A stretch of DNA of 64,000 nt from Bradyrhizobium vignae. Its GTDB lineage: Bacteria > Pseudomonadota > Alphaproteobacteria > Rhizobiales > Xanthobacteraceae. Below, piece by piece: positions 41,977 to 50,734 of the stretch. The notes below the pieces were generated by a model. The model saw only the letters and a program-made list of their open reading frames with translations, was not told the origin of the DNA and ran no database searches. Position numbers and translations under genes: made by a program. Location of the stretch: contig NZ_RDQF01000015.1 in assembly GCF_004114425.1 (NCBI RefSeq), positions 62,001-126,000 of the forward strand, in the 5' to 3' direction. The first letter of the stretch is position 1, and the number at the start of each line of letters is the position of its first letter.

Positions 41977-42513
41977 ATGATGGTTGAGGCGCTCGCGCCG
42001 AACGCCAGGAACGTCAAGACCTCAATGAATGCGTTTCGCCAGAGTGTGGAAGCCATGATCCCGGCGTTGCGCCGCTATGCCCGTGCGCTGACGCGCGATG
42101 CGGATGCGGCCGACGATCTGGTGCAGGACACGTTGGTACGGGCGCTGCGTTCCGAGCGGCTGTTTCTCGGGGGCGACGTCAGGAGCTGGCTCTATACGAT
42201 CCTGACCAACCTCAACAAGAACCGGCGGCGCTCGCTGGCAAGGCGCCCGCAATTCATGCCGCTGACGGAGAACAATCCGGATGCCAGCGGGACCGAGGCC
42301 GAAGGACGCGACATCGAGAAGGCGCTGGCGACGCTCGTCGAGGAACAGCGTTCGGTGCTGCTGCTGGTGATGCTGGAAGGCATGAGCTATCGCGAGGTCG
42401 CCGACATCCAGGGCGTGCCGATCGGCACCGTGATGTCGCGCCTGGCGCGCGCCAGGGCCCACGTCAAAGCCTCGCTGGAGGGCGAGCGCCCGGCGCTCAG
42501 GCGGGTGAAATGA
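41977..42513 (+). CDS. ECF-type RNA polymerase sigma factor
   Basis: 178 aa. Region 2 is RRYARALTRDADAADDLVQD, TLVRALRSERLFLGGDVRSW and LYTILTNLNKNRRRS; region 4 is LLLVMLEGMSYREVADIQGV and PIGTVMSRLARARAHVK. It lacks region 1.1 and 3, as ECF factors do. The following gene encodes a membrane anti-sigma-like protein, 105 nt downstream. A possible second start is the ATG at codon 17. Stress-specific transcription is the likely role. Confidence 0.92.
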   Translation: MMVEALAPNARNVKTSMNAFRQSVEAMIPALRRYARALTRDADAADDLVQDTLVRALRSERLFLGGDVRSWLYTILTNLNKNRRRSLARRPQFMPLTENNPDASGTEAEGRDIEKALATLVEEQRSVLLLVMLEGMSYREVADIQGVPIGTVMSRLARARAHVKASLEGERPALRRVK

Positions 42514-42618
42514 GGACAGGGTGATGCATCGCGTTTCGCGCGCCCGCAGACTGCAGAGGACGCGAGCGAAGTTGAGCCACGAACGATTTTTTGGGCCGCA
42601 GAGCCAGAGACGACCGAT

Positions 42619-43389
42619 ATGAACGACCGCAAGATCCCAGTGACCGAGGACGAACTGCACGCCTATGTCGATGGCGAGCTGCCGGCCGAGCGCCGCGCCG
42701 ACGTCGAGGCCTTTCTTGCCGCCCATCCCGACGAGGCCGAGCGCGTGCAGTCCTGGCGTGCCATGGCTGAGATGCTGCACGCCCGCTACGATTCCGTCGC
42801 CCAGGAACCGGTGCCGGCGCGCCTGGAATTGGAGCGGCTGGAGCGCCGCCCGTGGCAATGGCTCTATGGCGCCGCCGCGGCCGTGCTGGTTGCTTTCGTC
42901 GCCGGCGGCACGGCCGGTTGGGTCGCGCATGGTGCTGCCAATGCGCCCTCAACCTTCCAGAGCTTTACGGCGGACGCGCTCGACGCCCATCGGCTCTATG
43001 TCGTCGAGGTCCGCCACCCCGTCGAGGTCGGCGGCAACGAGCGCGACCACTTGCAGGCCTGGCTGACCCGGCGTTGCGGCTGGACCGTGTTCGCTCCGAA
43101 TTTGGAGGCGAGCGGGCTGAAGCTGGTTGGCGGCCGGCTCTTGCCGGGACCGAACGGCCCAGCGTCGTTCCTGATGTATGAGGGTGCCTCGGGCGAGCGG
43201 TACACGATCTACTCCGCCAAGACCGAGAATGGTGCAACGCAAATGCGCTACGCCAAAACGGACAAGGACGGCGCGCTGTTCTGGGCCGACCGCGGCGTCG
43301 GCTACGTCGTCAGCGGCAGCAGTGACCGCGACCGGCTGACCAGGGTGGCACAGGCCGTCTACGACCAGGCGGAGAAAAACGGCACCTGA
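42619..43389 (+). CDS. Anti-sigma factor with one membrane segment
   Basis: 256 aa. The N-terminal cytosolic part TEDELHAYVDGELPAERRAD is the anti-sigma (ASD) helix bundle; a zinc-binding HxxxCxxC is not present. A single membrane segment (WLYGAAAAVLVAFVAGGTAG, ~residues 75-95) follows, then a ~150-residue periplasmic domain with VEVRHPVEVGGNERDH and LMYEGASGERYTIYSAKTEN. It should hold the ECF factor upstream at the membrane until a signal releases it. Confidence 0.88.
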   Translation: MNDRKIPVTEDELHAYVDGELPAERRADVEAFLAAHPDEAERVQSWRAMAEMLHARYDSVAQEPVPARLELERLERRPWQWLYGAAAAVLVAFVAGGTAGWVAHGAANAPSTFQSFTADALDAHRLYVVEVRHPVEVGGNERDHLQAWLTRRCGWTVFAPNLEASGLKLVGGRLLPGPNGPASFLMYEGASGERYTIYSAKTENGATQMRYAKTDKDGALFWADRGVGYVVSGSSDRDRLTRVAQAVYDQAEKNGT

Positions 43390-43787
43390 GCAACCGCATG
43401 AGCATGGTGCCCAGATTCCGTCATCGAAAATTTGGAATCAGGACATCGACGCGTCTCATTATCGCACCGGGTGTTCACGCGATTATGAGTGGCGTTCGAT
43501 CCGCCGATCGACGCAGGCGGCCTCGATTGGGGTTTTTGGTACCGCGCTGGTCCCCCTCTCGAGGCCGCACCTTTGTCGGCTGCCCCGCCGGACAGCCGAC
43601 ACGTCTCAAATGTCAGCGTCGAAGCGCAATGCGCGCTTCAGCCGTATGTTGAGCATCATCCTTTAAGAGAATGCTCCGATCGTCGAGGTGGCCTCGGAAT
43701 GGCGGCTTCTTGTCGTTTGCGCATGACCTCTTCGGAAGACCGCTGCGCACTTTCGCGCTAGCGCGGCCCTCCGGGTCCGGATCATGC
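43390..43787. other. 398-bp intergenic region with one repeat
   Basis: Between the convergent anti-sigma and DnaJ genes. No gene recognised. The right end holds a degenerate AGCATGATC-type palindrome (43722-43790). The rest shows no clear structure. Confidence 0.5.
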
Positions 43788-43790
43788 TTA
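43722..43790. repeat. Degenerate extragenic palindrome (GCATGATC type)
   Basis: GCATGACCTCTTCGGAAGACCGC...GGGTCCGGATCATGC, with an extra GCGCTAGCGC palindrome inserted in the middle. It resembles the 23223-23269 copy with mutations and abuts the DnaJ stop. Confidence 0.6.
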
Positions 43791-44750
43791 GCCGAGCCCA
43801 CTCCGCGGATTGTAGGGATGTTGGTCCCGCCACCTCTCCATCAATGCCTCGAGCTCGGCGTCGTTCCCGTCTGGTAGCATAATCCTGATGGTCACCAAGA
43901 GATCCCCGGTTCCACCGGCTTTCGGCAGGCCCTTGCCCTTGAGGCGAAAGGTCCGGCCGCTGGAGGTGTTCTTGGGGACCGAGAGCTCGACGGCATTGCC
44001 GAGGGTGGGCACGCGGACCTTGCCGCCGAGCACCGCCTCGTAAAGCGTGACCGGCAGGTCGATCTTGAGGTCGGCACCCTCGACCTTGAAGAACGGGTGC
44101 GGCGCGATGTTGATCGTGATCAGGAGATCGCCGGGCGGATGGCCTGGCGCGCTCTCGCCCTGCCCCCGGAGCCGAATCTGCTGGCCTTCGGCGACGCCAG
44201 CGGGAATCTTGACGTTGAGCTCCTTGCCCGTCGGCAACCGGATGCGCTTCTCGCCACCCTTGGCCGACTCCTCCAGCGAGACGGACATGGCCACGTTGAC
44301 ATCGAGATCGAGCCCGATGCCGCCGGTGTCGAACTCGAACTGTGCGCCGCCGCCGGCCCCCGGCCGCGCGCCCCGCATCCCGCCGCCGAACATGCTGTTG
44401 AGAATATCCTCGAACGCGCCGCCGCCCGGGCCGCCCGCACCGCCGCTCCGGAACGTATAGCTCTCGAACCCGCCGGGGCCCGCGCGGCCGCGTGGGCCGC
44501 CGCCACCCGGAAAGCCCTGGAAGCGCGGCTTGCCCTCGGCGTCGATCTCACCGCGATCGAACTGCTTGCGCTTGTCCTCGTCGCCGAGGATCTCGTTGGC
44601 CGAGTTGATCTCGGCAAAGCGCTCGGCGGCCTTCGGGTCACCCTTGTTGCTGTCGGGATGGTGCTTCTTGGCCAGCTTGCGATAGGCGCTCTTGATGGCG
44701 GCAGCGTTGGCGCTCCGCGGCACCCCCAAGACCTCGTAGGGGTCGCGCAT
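43788..44750 (-). CDS. DnaJ/CbpA-type co-chaperone (J domain plus DnaJ C-terminal domains)
   Basis: 320 aa. The J domain DPYEVLGVPRSANAAAIKSA, YRKLAKKHHPDSNKGDPKAA has the HPD motif that stimulates Hsp70 ATPase. A Gly/Phe-rich linker follows (FPGGGGPRGRAGPGGFE), then two C-terminal substrate-binding domains (FFKVEGADLKIDLPVTLYEA, VPTLGNAVELSVPKNTSSG). There is no CxxCxGxG zinc domain, so it is class II (CbpA-like). Monocistronic, probably heat- or stress-regulated. Confidence 0.94.
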   Translation of the reverse strand: MRDPYEVLGVPRSANAAAIKSAYRKLAKKHHPDSNKGDPKAAERFAEINSANEILGDEDKRKQFDRGEIDAEGKPRFQGFPGGGGPRGRAGPGGFESYTFRSGGAGGPGGGAFEDILNSMFGGGMRGARPGAGGGAQFEFDTGGIGLDLDVNVAMSVSLEESAKGGEKRIRLPTGKELNVKIPAGVAEGQQIRLRGQGESAPGHPPGDLLITINIAPHPFFKVEGADLKIDLPVTLYEAVLGGKVRVPTLGNAVELSVPKNTSSGRTFRLKGKGLPKAGGTGDLLVTIRIMLPDGNDAELEALMERWRDQHPYNPRSGLG

Positions 44751-44854
44751 TCGTCACGTCTCCTTCAAGAAATCGAATTGTTAAGGGCTCCCCACCCCAC
44801 CTGCCGTTCATGTGGGAAGAGAGTGGCATTTTTGCAACTCAGCTTGCGCTGAAC

Positions 44855-45262
44855 CTAGTTCCGCCACGGCTTTAGCGTACGAATCTCCCAACGGCCACGG
44901 CTGCTTTGGCAACCGGCGCCCTGGAGCCAGCTTTCAGTGCGGCCATTGACGTAGCTTGCCAGGAAATCGCGGCATTTGCGGCCGTCCTCGGCGGCATAGG
45001 ACTGCGCGATCGGTGTCACCGAGCCGCGGGCCCCGGTCTCCGGATTCTCCCAGTGCTGGCTGGAATCCTTGTCGCCCTTGCTCAGGACGTCGGAGGCTGC
45101 GTTGCGGGTGAAGGCGAGATCGGTCTCGGTCGGCGGGGCATCCTTCGCCGGCCGTGCGATCGAGCCGGTGAGATCGCCGTCATCGGCTTTGGCATAGGCG
45201 CTGCTGTCGTTGCGGGAAAAGCTGCAGCCGCCGGTGCCAACCCCGATCAGAATCATCGTCAT
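44855..45262 (-). CDS. Surface-antigen-like (RT0821/Lpp0805 family) lipoprotein
   Basis: 135 aa from the ATG at 45262. The N-terminus MTMILIGVGTGGCSFSRND has a lipobox-like GTGGC, so likely a membrane-anchored lipoprotein. The C-terminal part SQHWENPETGARGSVTPIAQ and CRDFLASYVNGRTESWLQGA is the RT0821/Lpp0805-type surface-antigen motif as I recall it (NPxTGxxGxVxP, CRxF). The reading frame is open 52 codons further upstream, so the start is uncertain. Divergent from pdxH. Confidence 0.75.
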   Translation of the reverse strand: MTMILIGVGTGGCSFSRNDSSAYAKADDGDLTGSIARPAKDAPPTETDLAFTRNAASDVLSKGDKDSSQHWENPETGARGSVTPIAQSYAAEDGRKCRDFLASYVNGRTESWLQGAGCQSSRGRWEIRTLKPWRN

Positions 45263-45375
45263 GACGAAGCCGGACGGCCGGATCGCCGATAGGCCAACGC
45301 GTCCCCATGCCCTATATAGGGCGGTAGCGGACAACAACGCGTTTTGGGCCGCGGGACGCAACTCGGACTCCAGAC

Positions 45376-46017
45376 ATGACCGACACGACCTCGATGAAAC
45401 ACCAGACACCCTTAACATCCGGTGATTTCACCGCTGCCGATGAGCCATTTGCGCTGTTCGAGGCTTGGCTGAACGAGGCGATCAAGAGCGAGCCGAACGA
45501 TCCGAACGCCATGGCGCTCGCAACCGTCGACCCTGACGGGCTGCCTGATGTGCGCATGGTGCTGATGAAGGGCTTCGATGCCGATGGTTTCGTCTTCTAC
45601 AGCCACATCGCCAGCCAGAAGGGCCGCGAGCTCGCCGCAAATCCTAAGGCAGCATTACTTTTTCACTGGAAGTCGCTGCGCCGTCAGGTCCGCATCCGCG
45701 GCAACGTGACGCCGGTGACCGACGCGGAGGCCGACGCCTATTTCGCGACGCGCCCCAAGCAGGCGCAGATCGGCGCCTGGGCGAGCAAGCAGTCGCAAGA
45801 GCTGGAGAGCCGCTTCGCCTTCGAACAAGCCATCGCCAAGGTTGCGGCCAAATACGTCATCGGCGAAGTGCCGCGGCCGCCGGGCTGGAGCGGCTGGCGC
45901 ATCACGCCCTTGCGTATCGAGTTCTGGCACGACCGCCCGTTTCGGCTCCACGACCGCATCGAATTTCGCCGTGACGCCGCCGGTCAGAAATGGTCCAAGA
46001 CGCGGATGTATCCTTGA
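45376..46017 (+). CDS. pdxH: Pyridoxamine/pyridoxine 5'-phosphate oxidase
   Basis: 213 aa, the family length. [20 protein letters not shown] is the FMN-binding strand, [20 protein letters not shown] the next, and [20 protein letters not shown] and [14 protein letters not shown] follow. [20 protein letters not shown] closes the protein. It oxidises PNP/PMP to PLP with FMN. The gene lies ahead of an SDR gene by 44 nt. Confidence 0.96.
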   Translation: MTDTTSMKHQTPLTSGDFTAADEPFALFEAWLNEAIKSEPNDPNAMALATVDPDGLPDVRMVLMKGFDADGFVFYSHIASQKGRELAANPKAALLFHWKSLRRQVRIRGNVTPVTDAEADAYFATRPKQAQIGAWASKQSQELESRFAFEQAIAKVAAKYVIGEVPRPPGWSGWRITPLRIEFWHDRPFRLHDRIEFRRDAAGQKWSKTRMYP

Positions 46018-46061
46018 GCCTCATCTTGAATCTTGTCTCGAGCTTTGGGCCAACCTGAAAG

Positions 46062-46820
46062 ATGTCCATGCCGCATTCGTCCAATGCACCGCGTCGTACG
46101 CTGCTTCTGACCGGAGCCAGCCGCGGCATCGGCCACGCCACGGTGATCCGCTTTTCCTCGGCGGGCTGGCGCGTCATCACCTGCTCGCGGCATCCTTTCC
46201 CGGAGGACTGTCCGTGGGACGCCGGCCCTGAGGACCACATCCAGGTCGACCTCGGCGACCCCGGGGACACCTTGCGCGCAATCAGCGAAATCCGCCGCCG
46301 GCTCGAAGGTGGCACGCTGCATGCGCTGGTCAATAACGCCGCGATCTCGCCCAAGGGCCCCGGTGGCTCCCGACTCGGCTCGGTCGACACCGATCTCGAC
46401 ACCTGGACGCATGTCTTCCACGTCAACTTCTTCGCGCCGATCATGATGGCGCGCGGGCTGATCGAGGAATTGAAGGCGGCAAAGGGCTCGGTGGTGAACG
46501 TCACCTCGATCGCGGGCTCGCGCGTGCACCCCTTCGCCGGCGCCGCCTATGCCACCTCGAAGGCGGCACTCGCCGCGCTGACGCGCGAGATGGCCTCCGA
46601 CTTCGGCCGCGTCGGCGTGCGTGTCAACGCGATCGCGCCGGGCGAGATCGACACCTCGATCCTGTCGCCGGGCACCGAGAAGATCGTCGAGCAGCAGATC
46701 CCGATGCACCGCCTCGGCACGCCCGACGAGGTCGCAAAAATCATCTACGTGCTGTGCACGGATACTTCGTCCTACGTCAACGGCGCCGAGATCCACATCA
46801 ACGGCGGCCAGCACGTGTGA
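46062..46820 (+). CDS. SDR family oxidoreductase
   Basis: 252 aa. The TGxxxGxG loop is LLTGASRGIGHATVIRF (residues ~12-28), the Asn motif is NNAAIS, and the catalytic Ser is in VTSIAGS with YATSKAALAA (Tyr-x3-Lys). The cofactor is probably NADP or NAD, substrate unknown. 44 nt after pdxH on the same strand, so possibly co-transcribed. Confidence 0.93.
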   Translation: MSMPHSSNAPRRTLLLTGASRGIGHATVIRFSSAGWRVITCSRHPFPEDCPWDAGPEDHIQVDLGDPGDTLRAISEIRRRLEGGTLHALVNNAAISPKGPGGSRLGSVDTDLDTWTHVFHVNFFAPIMMARGLIEELKAAKGSVVNVTSIAGSRVHPFAGAAYATSKAALAALTREMASDFGRVGVRVNAIAPGEIDTSILSPGTEKIVEQQIPMHRLGTPDEVAKIIYVLCTDTSSYVNGAEIHINGGQHV

Positions 46821-46828
46821 CGGTGAGC

Positions 46829-46869
46829 GTCGTTCCGGGGCAGTGCGAAGCATCGAACCCGGAATGACG
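46829..46869. repeat. Extragenic palindrome (GTCGTTCCGG type)
   Basis: CGTCGTTCCGGGGCAGTGCGAAG...ACCCGGAATGACGG. A single stem after the SDR gene. Confidence 0.8.
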
Positions 46870-46972
46870 GATGAATTGATCAACTGATTTCGCCGTAGCT
46901 TGAATTGGGAAGCAAGGCGATCCAGACAACGCCGCCGCAAGATCTGGATCGCCTGCCCTTATCTTCCGTTCC

Positions 46973-47191
46973 TCAATCGATTCGAATCCGACGTGACCGA
47001 TCGCGCAGCCTGGGGGCTGCGGCATTGAATGCAGTCGAGCAGTCGTCGTCGTTCTCACCATCGAGCAGCGGAGCACCACAGTGCCGGCACATGCGTGCCG
47101 ACATCGACGGCGCCTTGCCGCTCGCCAGGACCTGACGATAGTTCGCCAGATCGATGACGTTGCGGGGCGACGTTATGTGTTTTTCAACCAT
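46973..47191 (-). CDS. Small protein with a CxxC, zinc-ribbon-like
   Basis: 72 aa, unrecognised. It has NVIDLANYRQVLASGKAP, then a MCRHCGAPLLDGENDDDC segment with CxxCG and a later Cys, which could bind zinc, and a basic tail (RDRSRRIRID). Plausible small regulatory protein. Start at 47191 is the first ATG; no strong ribosome site. Confidence 0.5.
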   Translation of the reverse strand: MVEKHITSPRNVIDLANYRQVLASGKAPSMSARMCRHCGAPLLDGENDDDCSTAFNAAAPRLRDRSRRIRID

Positions 47192-47397
47192 GGCTGTTCC
47201 TCGCGGCTACGCACTGCTTATCGCAGACAAGTTTCGCGCAAACGTTCAGCCCACCGCTCAAATTTTACCGGAGGAATTGCGGCACGACGCACACATCACC
47301 GCGTCGCCGCAATCCCGATCTATTCTGCGACACGATTCACCGTGTCTCAGCGAGCAGCGTAAGGTCTCGGTAGGTATCTTTGCTCGAGCCCGGCAAC

Positions 47398-48378
47398 CTA
47401 CAGCCACTTCTTCCACTTGAAGATCCAGTACGGAACGATGGCGGCGAGCAGCATCATCACCAGCGCCATCGGATAGCCGTGCACCCATTCGAGTTCCGGC
47501 ATCACCTTGAAATTCATGCCGTAGATCGAGGCGATCAGCGTCGGCGGCATCAGGACAACTGCCATGACCGAAAACAGCTTGATGATGTTGTTCTGCTCGA
47601 GATTGACGACGCCGAGCATGGCATCGAGCACGAAGGTGATCTTGTTGGACAGATAGGAGGCGTGGTCGGTCAGCGAGGCGACGTCGCGCTGCATGGTCTT
47701 GAGCTGCTCGCGCATGTCCTTCGACCATTTCACGCCCTCGACGACCGCGGACAGGAACGTCACGACGCGGCCGATCGACACCAGACTCTCGCGAACCTTC
47801 GAGGTCAAGTCGCCCTTGCGGCCGATCGAGATCAAGATCTGGGAATATCGCTTTGCCTGCCCATGGCGCTCGCTCTCGGGCTCGAAGATGTCGTGCGAGA
47901 CCTGATCGATCTCGGTGCCGCAACGCTCCAGAATGTCGGCGCAGCGGTCGATCACGGCGTCGAGCAGTTCCATCAGCACCATCTCGCCGGTGATGGAAGG
48001 CGTGCAGGAGCGAGCCAGCTTGGCCTCGACCAGGGCGAACGGCTTCGGCAGGTCGTAGCGCACCGTCACCAGGCGGTGGTCGCCGAGGATGAAGGTCACC
48101 GCCGTGGTCCGGGGCATGTCGGTATCGGAGTGGCACATCAGGGTCGCTGTCATGTAGCGCGCGCCGTTCTCCATATAGAGGCGGCTGGAGATCTCGATCT
48201 CCTGCATGTCTTCCCGGGTCGGGATGGCGATGCCCGCGAGCCGCTCCACCGCCTTGTCCTCGGCCGCGCTCGGATTGACGAGGTCGATCCAGACGGCGTT
48301 CTCCGGCACCGCCGCAAGATCCTCGATGACAGCCTTCTTGAGGGCGGACTCGGAGGGAACAAACACCGCAAACATCAA
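47398..48378 (-). CDS. corA: Magnesium/cobalt transporter CorA
   Basis: 326 aa. A long soluble N-terminal region (AVWIDLVNPSAAEDKAVERL) is followed by two C-terminal membrane helices. The first ends with the CorA signature: LIASIYGMNFKVMPELEW (GMN selectivity loop). The last helix is GYPMALVMMLLAAIVPYWIF. Forms a pentameric divalent-cation channel in the inner membrane. Confidence 0.96.
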   Translation of the reverse strand: MMFAVFVPSESALKKAVIEDLAAVPENAVWIDLVNPSAAEDKAVERLAGIAIPTREDMQEIEISSRLYMENGARYMTATLMCHSDTDMPRTTAVTFILGDHRLVTVRYDLPKPFALVEAKLARSCTPSITGEMVLMELLDAVIDRCADILERCGTEIDQVSHDIFEPESERHGQAKRYSQILISIGRKGDLTSKVRESLVSIGRVVTFLSAVVEGVKWSKDMREQLKTMQRDVASLTDHASYLSNKITFVLDAMLGVVNLEQNNIIKLFSVMAVVLMPPTLIASIYGMNFKVMPELEWVHGYPMALVMMLLAAIVPYWIFKWKKWL

Positions 48379-48711
48379 AAGCTCCAGAGAACCTGCGACA
48401 GAATGACAGCCCTTAGCGCGATTCTGACAGGTTCACGATGACAACAACATTAACGGAGCGTTTGCATTTGTGGCGACCCCGGGGCTCAACTGTGGCACGG
48501 AATCGACAGCCTGGCGCGTCTGGCCAAAAAACCTTCACAACACCCCCAAATTTGCGGCAGAAAAGCCACAGCTGAGGTCTTGCAGCGCGGGAAAAAGGCT
48601 TCAGCGCTGGAATTGTGGCAGATTTCGACGATAATGAGATTAACGGAGTCGAGGAACTTGGGCGCTAAGCTCAGGCCTTCCGCACGGTATTGTTTTGATT
48701 GGAACCAAACC
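48379..48711. other. 333-bp intergenic region
   Basis: Between divergent corA and the L,D-transpeptidase gene. No gene, repeat or known riboswitch recognised. It contains a poorly defined GC-skewed stretch; promoters for both genes are expected here. Confidence 0.5.
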
Positions 48712-49398
48712 ATGTCGTCGCTGAAAGTTAAGTTGGGGATTTTGGCCGCTGGCCTGATGCTGTCGGGCTGCATGCAGGCCACGCACTATGAAGCGACCGA
48801 CACCAAGGCCTTTAAGCCAAAGGACAAGGAACTCCTGGCCAAGGTCCGGTACGAAAACACCCCCGTCGCAGAGCCGTTCCGCCGCGCCATCGTAGAATAC
48901 CACCGCAAGGAAGCCCCGGGCTCGATCGTGGTCGATTCCGACAATCACTACCTCTATTACGTGCTGGAGGGCGGCAAAGCGATCCGTTACGGCATCACGG
49001 TCGGCGAAGAGGCCATGGCTTGGTCAGGCATCGCCAAGGTTGGCAGCATGACCGAATGGCCGGCCTGGCATCCGACGCCCGGTGAGATTGCACGCTTGGG
49101 CGTGCCGACCTATGTCGCCCCGGGTCCGGACAATCCGATGGGGTCCCGCGCGATGTATCTCTATTCGGGCGGCAAGGACACGCTGTTCCGCATCCACGGC
49201 ACCAACCAGCCGGAATACATCGGCGCCTCGATCTCGTCAGGCTGCATCCGCCTGACCAATGAGGACGCAATCGACCTCTATAACCGGGTCAAGGTCGGCA
49301 CCATCGTCGTGGTGCTCGAGCCCAAGCATGGCGACTCGCCGTACAACTCGCGGCTGGCGCTCGGCACCAGCCAAACCGGCCAAGCGGGCAGCTACTGA
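48712..49398 (+). CDS. L,D-transpeptidase (YkuD-domain) lipoprotein
   Basis: 228 aa. A lipoprotein-type signal MSSLKVKLGILAAGLMLSGC has the lipobox LSGC (C20). The YkuD domain runs to the end; the catalytic motif is RIHGTNQPEYIGASISSGCI (His and the nucleophile Cys, ~residues 160-180), then RLTNEDAIDLYNRV. It forms 3-3 crosslinks in peptidoglycan or anchors proteins to it, in the periplasm. The ATG is placed where the lipobox is 20 residues from the start. A terminator-like hairpin is at 49525-49551. Confidence 0.93.
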   Translation: MSSLKVKLGILAAGLMLSGCMQATHYEATDTKAFKPKDKELLAKVRYENTPVAEPFRRAIVEYHRKEAPGSIVVDSDNHYLYYVLEGGKAIRYGITVGEEAMAWSGIAKVGSMTEWPAWHPTPGEIARLGVPTYVAPGPDNPMGSRAMYLYSGGKDTLFRIHGTNQPEYIGASISSGCIRLTNEDAIDLYNRVKVGTIVVVLEPKHGDSPYNSRLALGTSQTGQAGSY

Positions 49399-49411
49399 TC
49401 GCCTCCGAGCC

Positions 49412-49515
49412 CTAAAGCATGATCCGGAAAAGTGCGAAGCGGTTTTCCGGAAAGATCATGCGTAAACAACAAGCTAAAGCGCGATGACGATTCATCCAAA
49501 TCTCATCGCGCTTTA
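49412..49515. repeat. 104-bp composite palindromic repeat, copy 2
   Basis: Reverse complement of 21102-21205, base for base by eye: CTAAAGCATGATCCGGAAAA at one end and TCTCATCGCGCTTTA at the other. It lies just after the L,D-transpeptidase gene. Its opposite orientation means the two copies face each other across 28 kb. Confidence 0.9.
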
Positions 49516-49524
49516 GACATCCAG

Positions 49525-49551
49525 AAGCGCCGGTTTCACCGGCGCTTTTTT
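49525..49551 (+). terminator. Intrinsic terminator overlapping the extensin gene 3' end
   Basis: AAGCGCCGG-TTTCA-CCGGCGCTT followed by TTTT: a 9-bp perfect stem with a 5-nt loop and T-run on the plus strand. It would stop transcription of the L,D-transpeptidase gene. On the minus strand the same bases are the last codons of the extensin-like gene (Lys, Lys, Arg, Arg, stop), so the two share sequence. Confidence 0.8.
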
Positions 49552-50669
49552 GTTGCCGGCTTGTTTGCTGCCGGCTTGTTTGTTGCCGATTTGGACGATT
49601 GAGCCTTCTGCTTGGGCGCTGGCTTGTCCTCGGGCGGAGAGGATCTCTCCGCCGCCTCATCATCAGCACCTTCCTTTGCCTCGGGCTTCGCCGCCACCTC
49701 GCGCGGCGGCGCCTCCTCAGGGCGCTCCGCCGGCAAGAGCGGAGCAACCTGTGGCAGCGGGTCCCACACGTTCCACTGACAGATCCGGTAGTCGTTGCGG
49801 CGCTGCGCCAGGTCGAGATGGATGTGGTCCTCGTGGTACCAGTCCGAGCCCGGGCCGAGTACGGTGGAGAAGCGCGCGCACACCGAGTGCAGCACGCGCT
49901 CACGCACCTCGCGCGATATGGCGCGGTCGGTGAGGCCGATCGACTGCCCATTGGCGAGCTTGATGGCGCGGATGTCGATGGCATTGGCCTTGCCGTGCTC
50001 GGACAGCATCGCGCCAGCGACGCGGTTGCGGCCGCGACATTCGAAGGAATCGAAATTGTCGAGGTCGCTGATGGGCGAGCCGAGGCTCGCGGCCAGCGGC
50101 ACCATGTCCTTGCGCACCCAGTCGGCGATTGCGGATGCCATGGTGCAGCGCAGGATCGCCGCCGGCTTGACCGTCACCTTGCGCTTGTCCGGCAGCACGA
50201 TGGCTTCCAGCCGCACCAGATCCTCGCCGCCGCAGCCGCCGGGGCCGCGGATATCCGGAATTGAGGGCGCGATCGCAATCTCCTCGGTCAGCGCGAGGCG
50301 GCAGGCTGAGGCTTGTTTCTTGCGTGGCGAGGCTGCCTCGGCAGGCTTATCGGCGCTCGGCTGGTCGGACGGCTTTCCCTCCGCTTCCGGTGGGGCCTCG
50401 TCCGGTGCCCCTTCCAGTGCCCCTTCCAGCGCCTTGGGAGCCTCCGCGGGGCGCGGTTTTGGCAGCGGAATCCTGGCGGCATGAACGGCCGCGCGCGGCC
50501 GTGGTGTGCCAAGGCCGAAGACATCGAGTGGCACAGGATATTTCCGCGCTTCTGCCCTCTCGGCAGGCACGAGCAACAGCCCGAGCGCAGCGGTAACCAT
50601 TGCCGCGCCAGCGGACATATAGCCGCGACAAGACCATTTGCGGCGAAAGTCCGGCAGGCTAAAAGTCAT
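49536..50669 (-). CDS. Extensin-family protein with low-complexity tails
   Basis: 377 aa. A signal or anchor (MTFSLPDFRRKW, then MSAGAAMVTAALGLLLVPA) is followed by a Pro/Glu/Ala-rich linker. The extensin-like domain is ACRLALTEEIAIAPSIPDIR, CTMASAIADWVRKDMVPLA, FECRGRNRVAGAMLSEHGKA and FSTVLGPGSDWYHEDHIHLD with the conserved HEDHIHLD. The tail is Lys/Ala-rich with NKPAANKPATKKRR, encoded by 15-bp tandem DNA repeats (about 49550-49595). Family role unknown, likely envelope or peptidase-like. A second ATG near residue 19 is possible. Confidence 0.85.
   Translation of the reverse strand: MTFSLPDFRRKWSCRGYMSAGAAMVTAALGLLLVPAERAEARKYPVPLDVFGLGTPRPRAAVHAARIPLPKPRPAEAPKALEGALEGAPDEAPPEAEGKPSDQPSADKPAEAASPRKKQASACRLALTEEIAIAPSIPDIRGPGGCGGEDLVRLEAIVLPDKRKVTVKPAAILRCTMASAIADWVRKDMVPLAASLGSPISDLDNFDSFECRGRNRVAGAMLSEHGKANAIDIRAIKLANGQSIGLTDRAISREVRERVLHSVCARFSTVLGPGSDWYHEDHIHLDLAQRRNDYRICQWNVWDPLPQVAPLLPAERPEEAPPREVAAKPEAKEGADDEAAERSSPPEDKPAPKQKAQSSKSATNKPAANKPATKKRR
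49551..49598 (-). repeat. 15-bp tandem repeat inside the extensin tail
   Basis: Three near-identical 15-bp copies, GTTGCCGGCTTGTTT-like, coding for NKPA repeats on the minus strand. Such simple repeats change in number by slippage. Confidence 0.6.
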
Positions 50670-50734
50670 GACAATTCTTTGGCCCAACGCTGAGAGCGAC
50701 AAAGCGCCCAGCGACTTCTCGGAGGAACGTCGGA

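Noticed and set aside
46821..46972. Insertion sequence
   Set aside because: The sequence is one short palindromic repeat; no transposase frame or flanking target duplication is visible here or elsewhere in the window.
48379..48711. Magnesium riboswitch upstream of corA
   Set aside because: No recognisable M-box or other known magnesium-sensing RNA; the region has no strong conserved stem I could trace.
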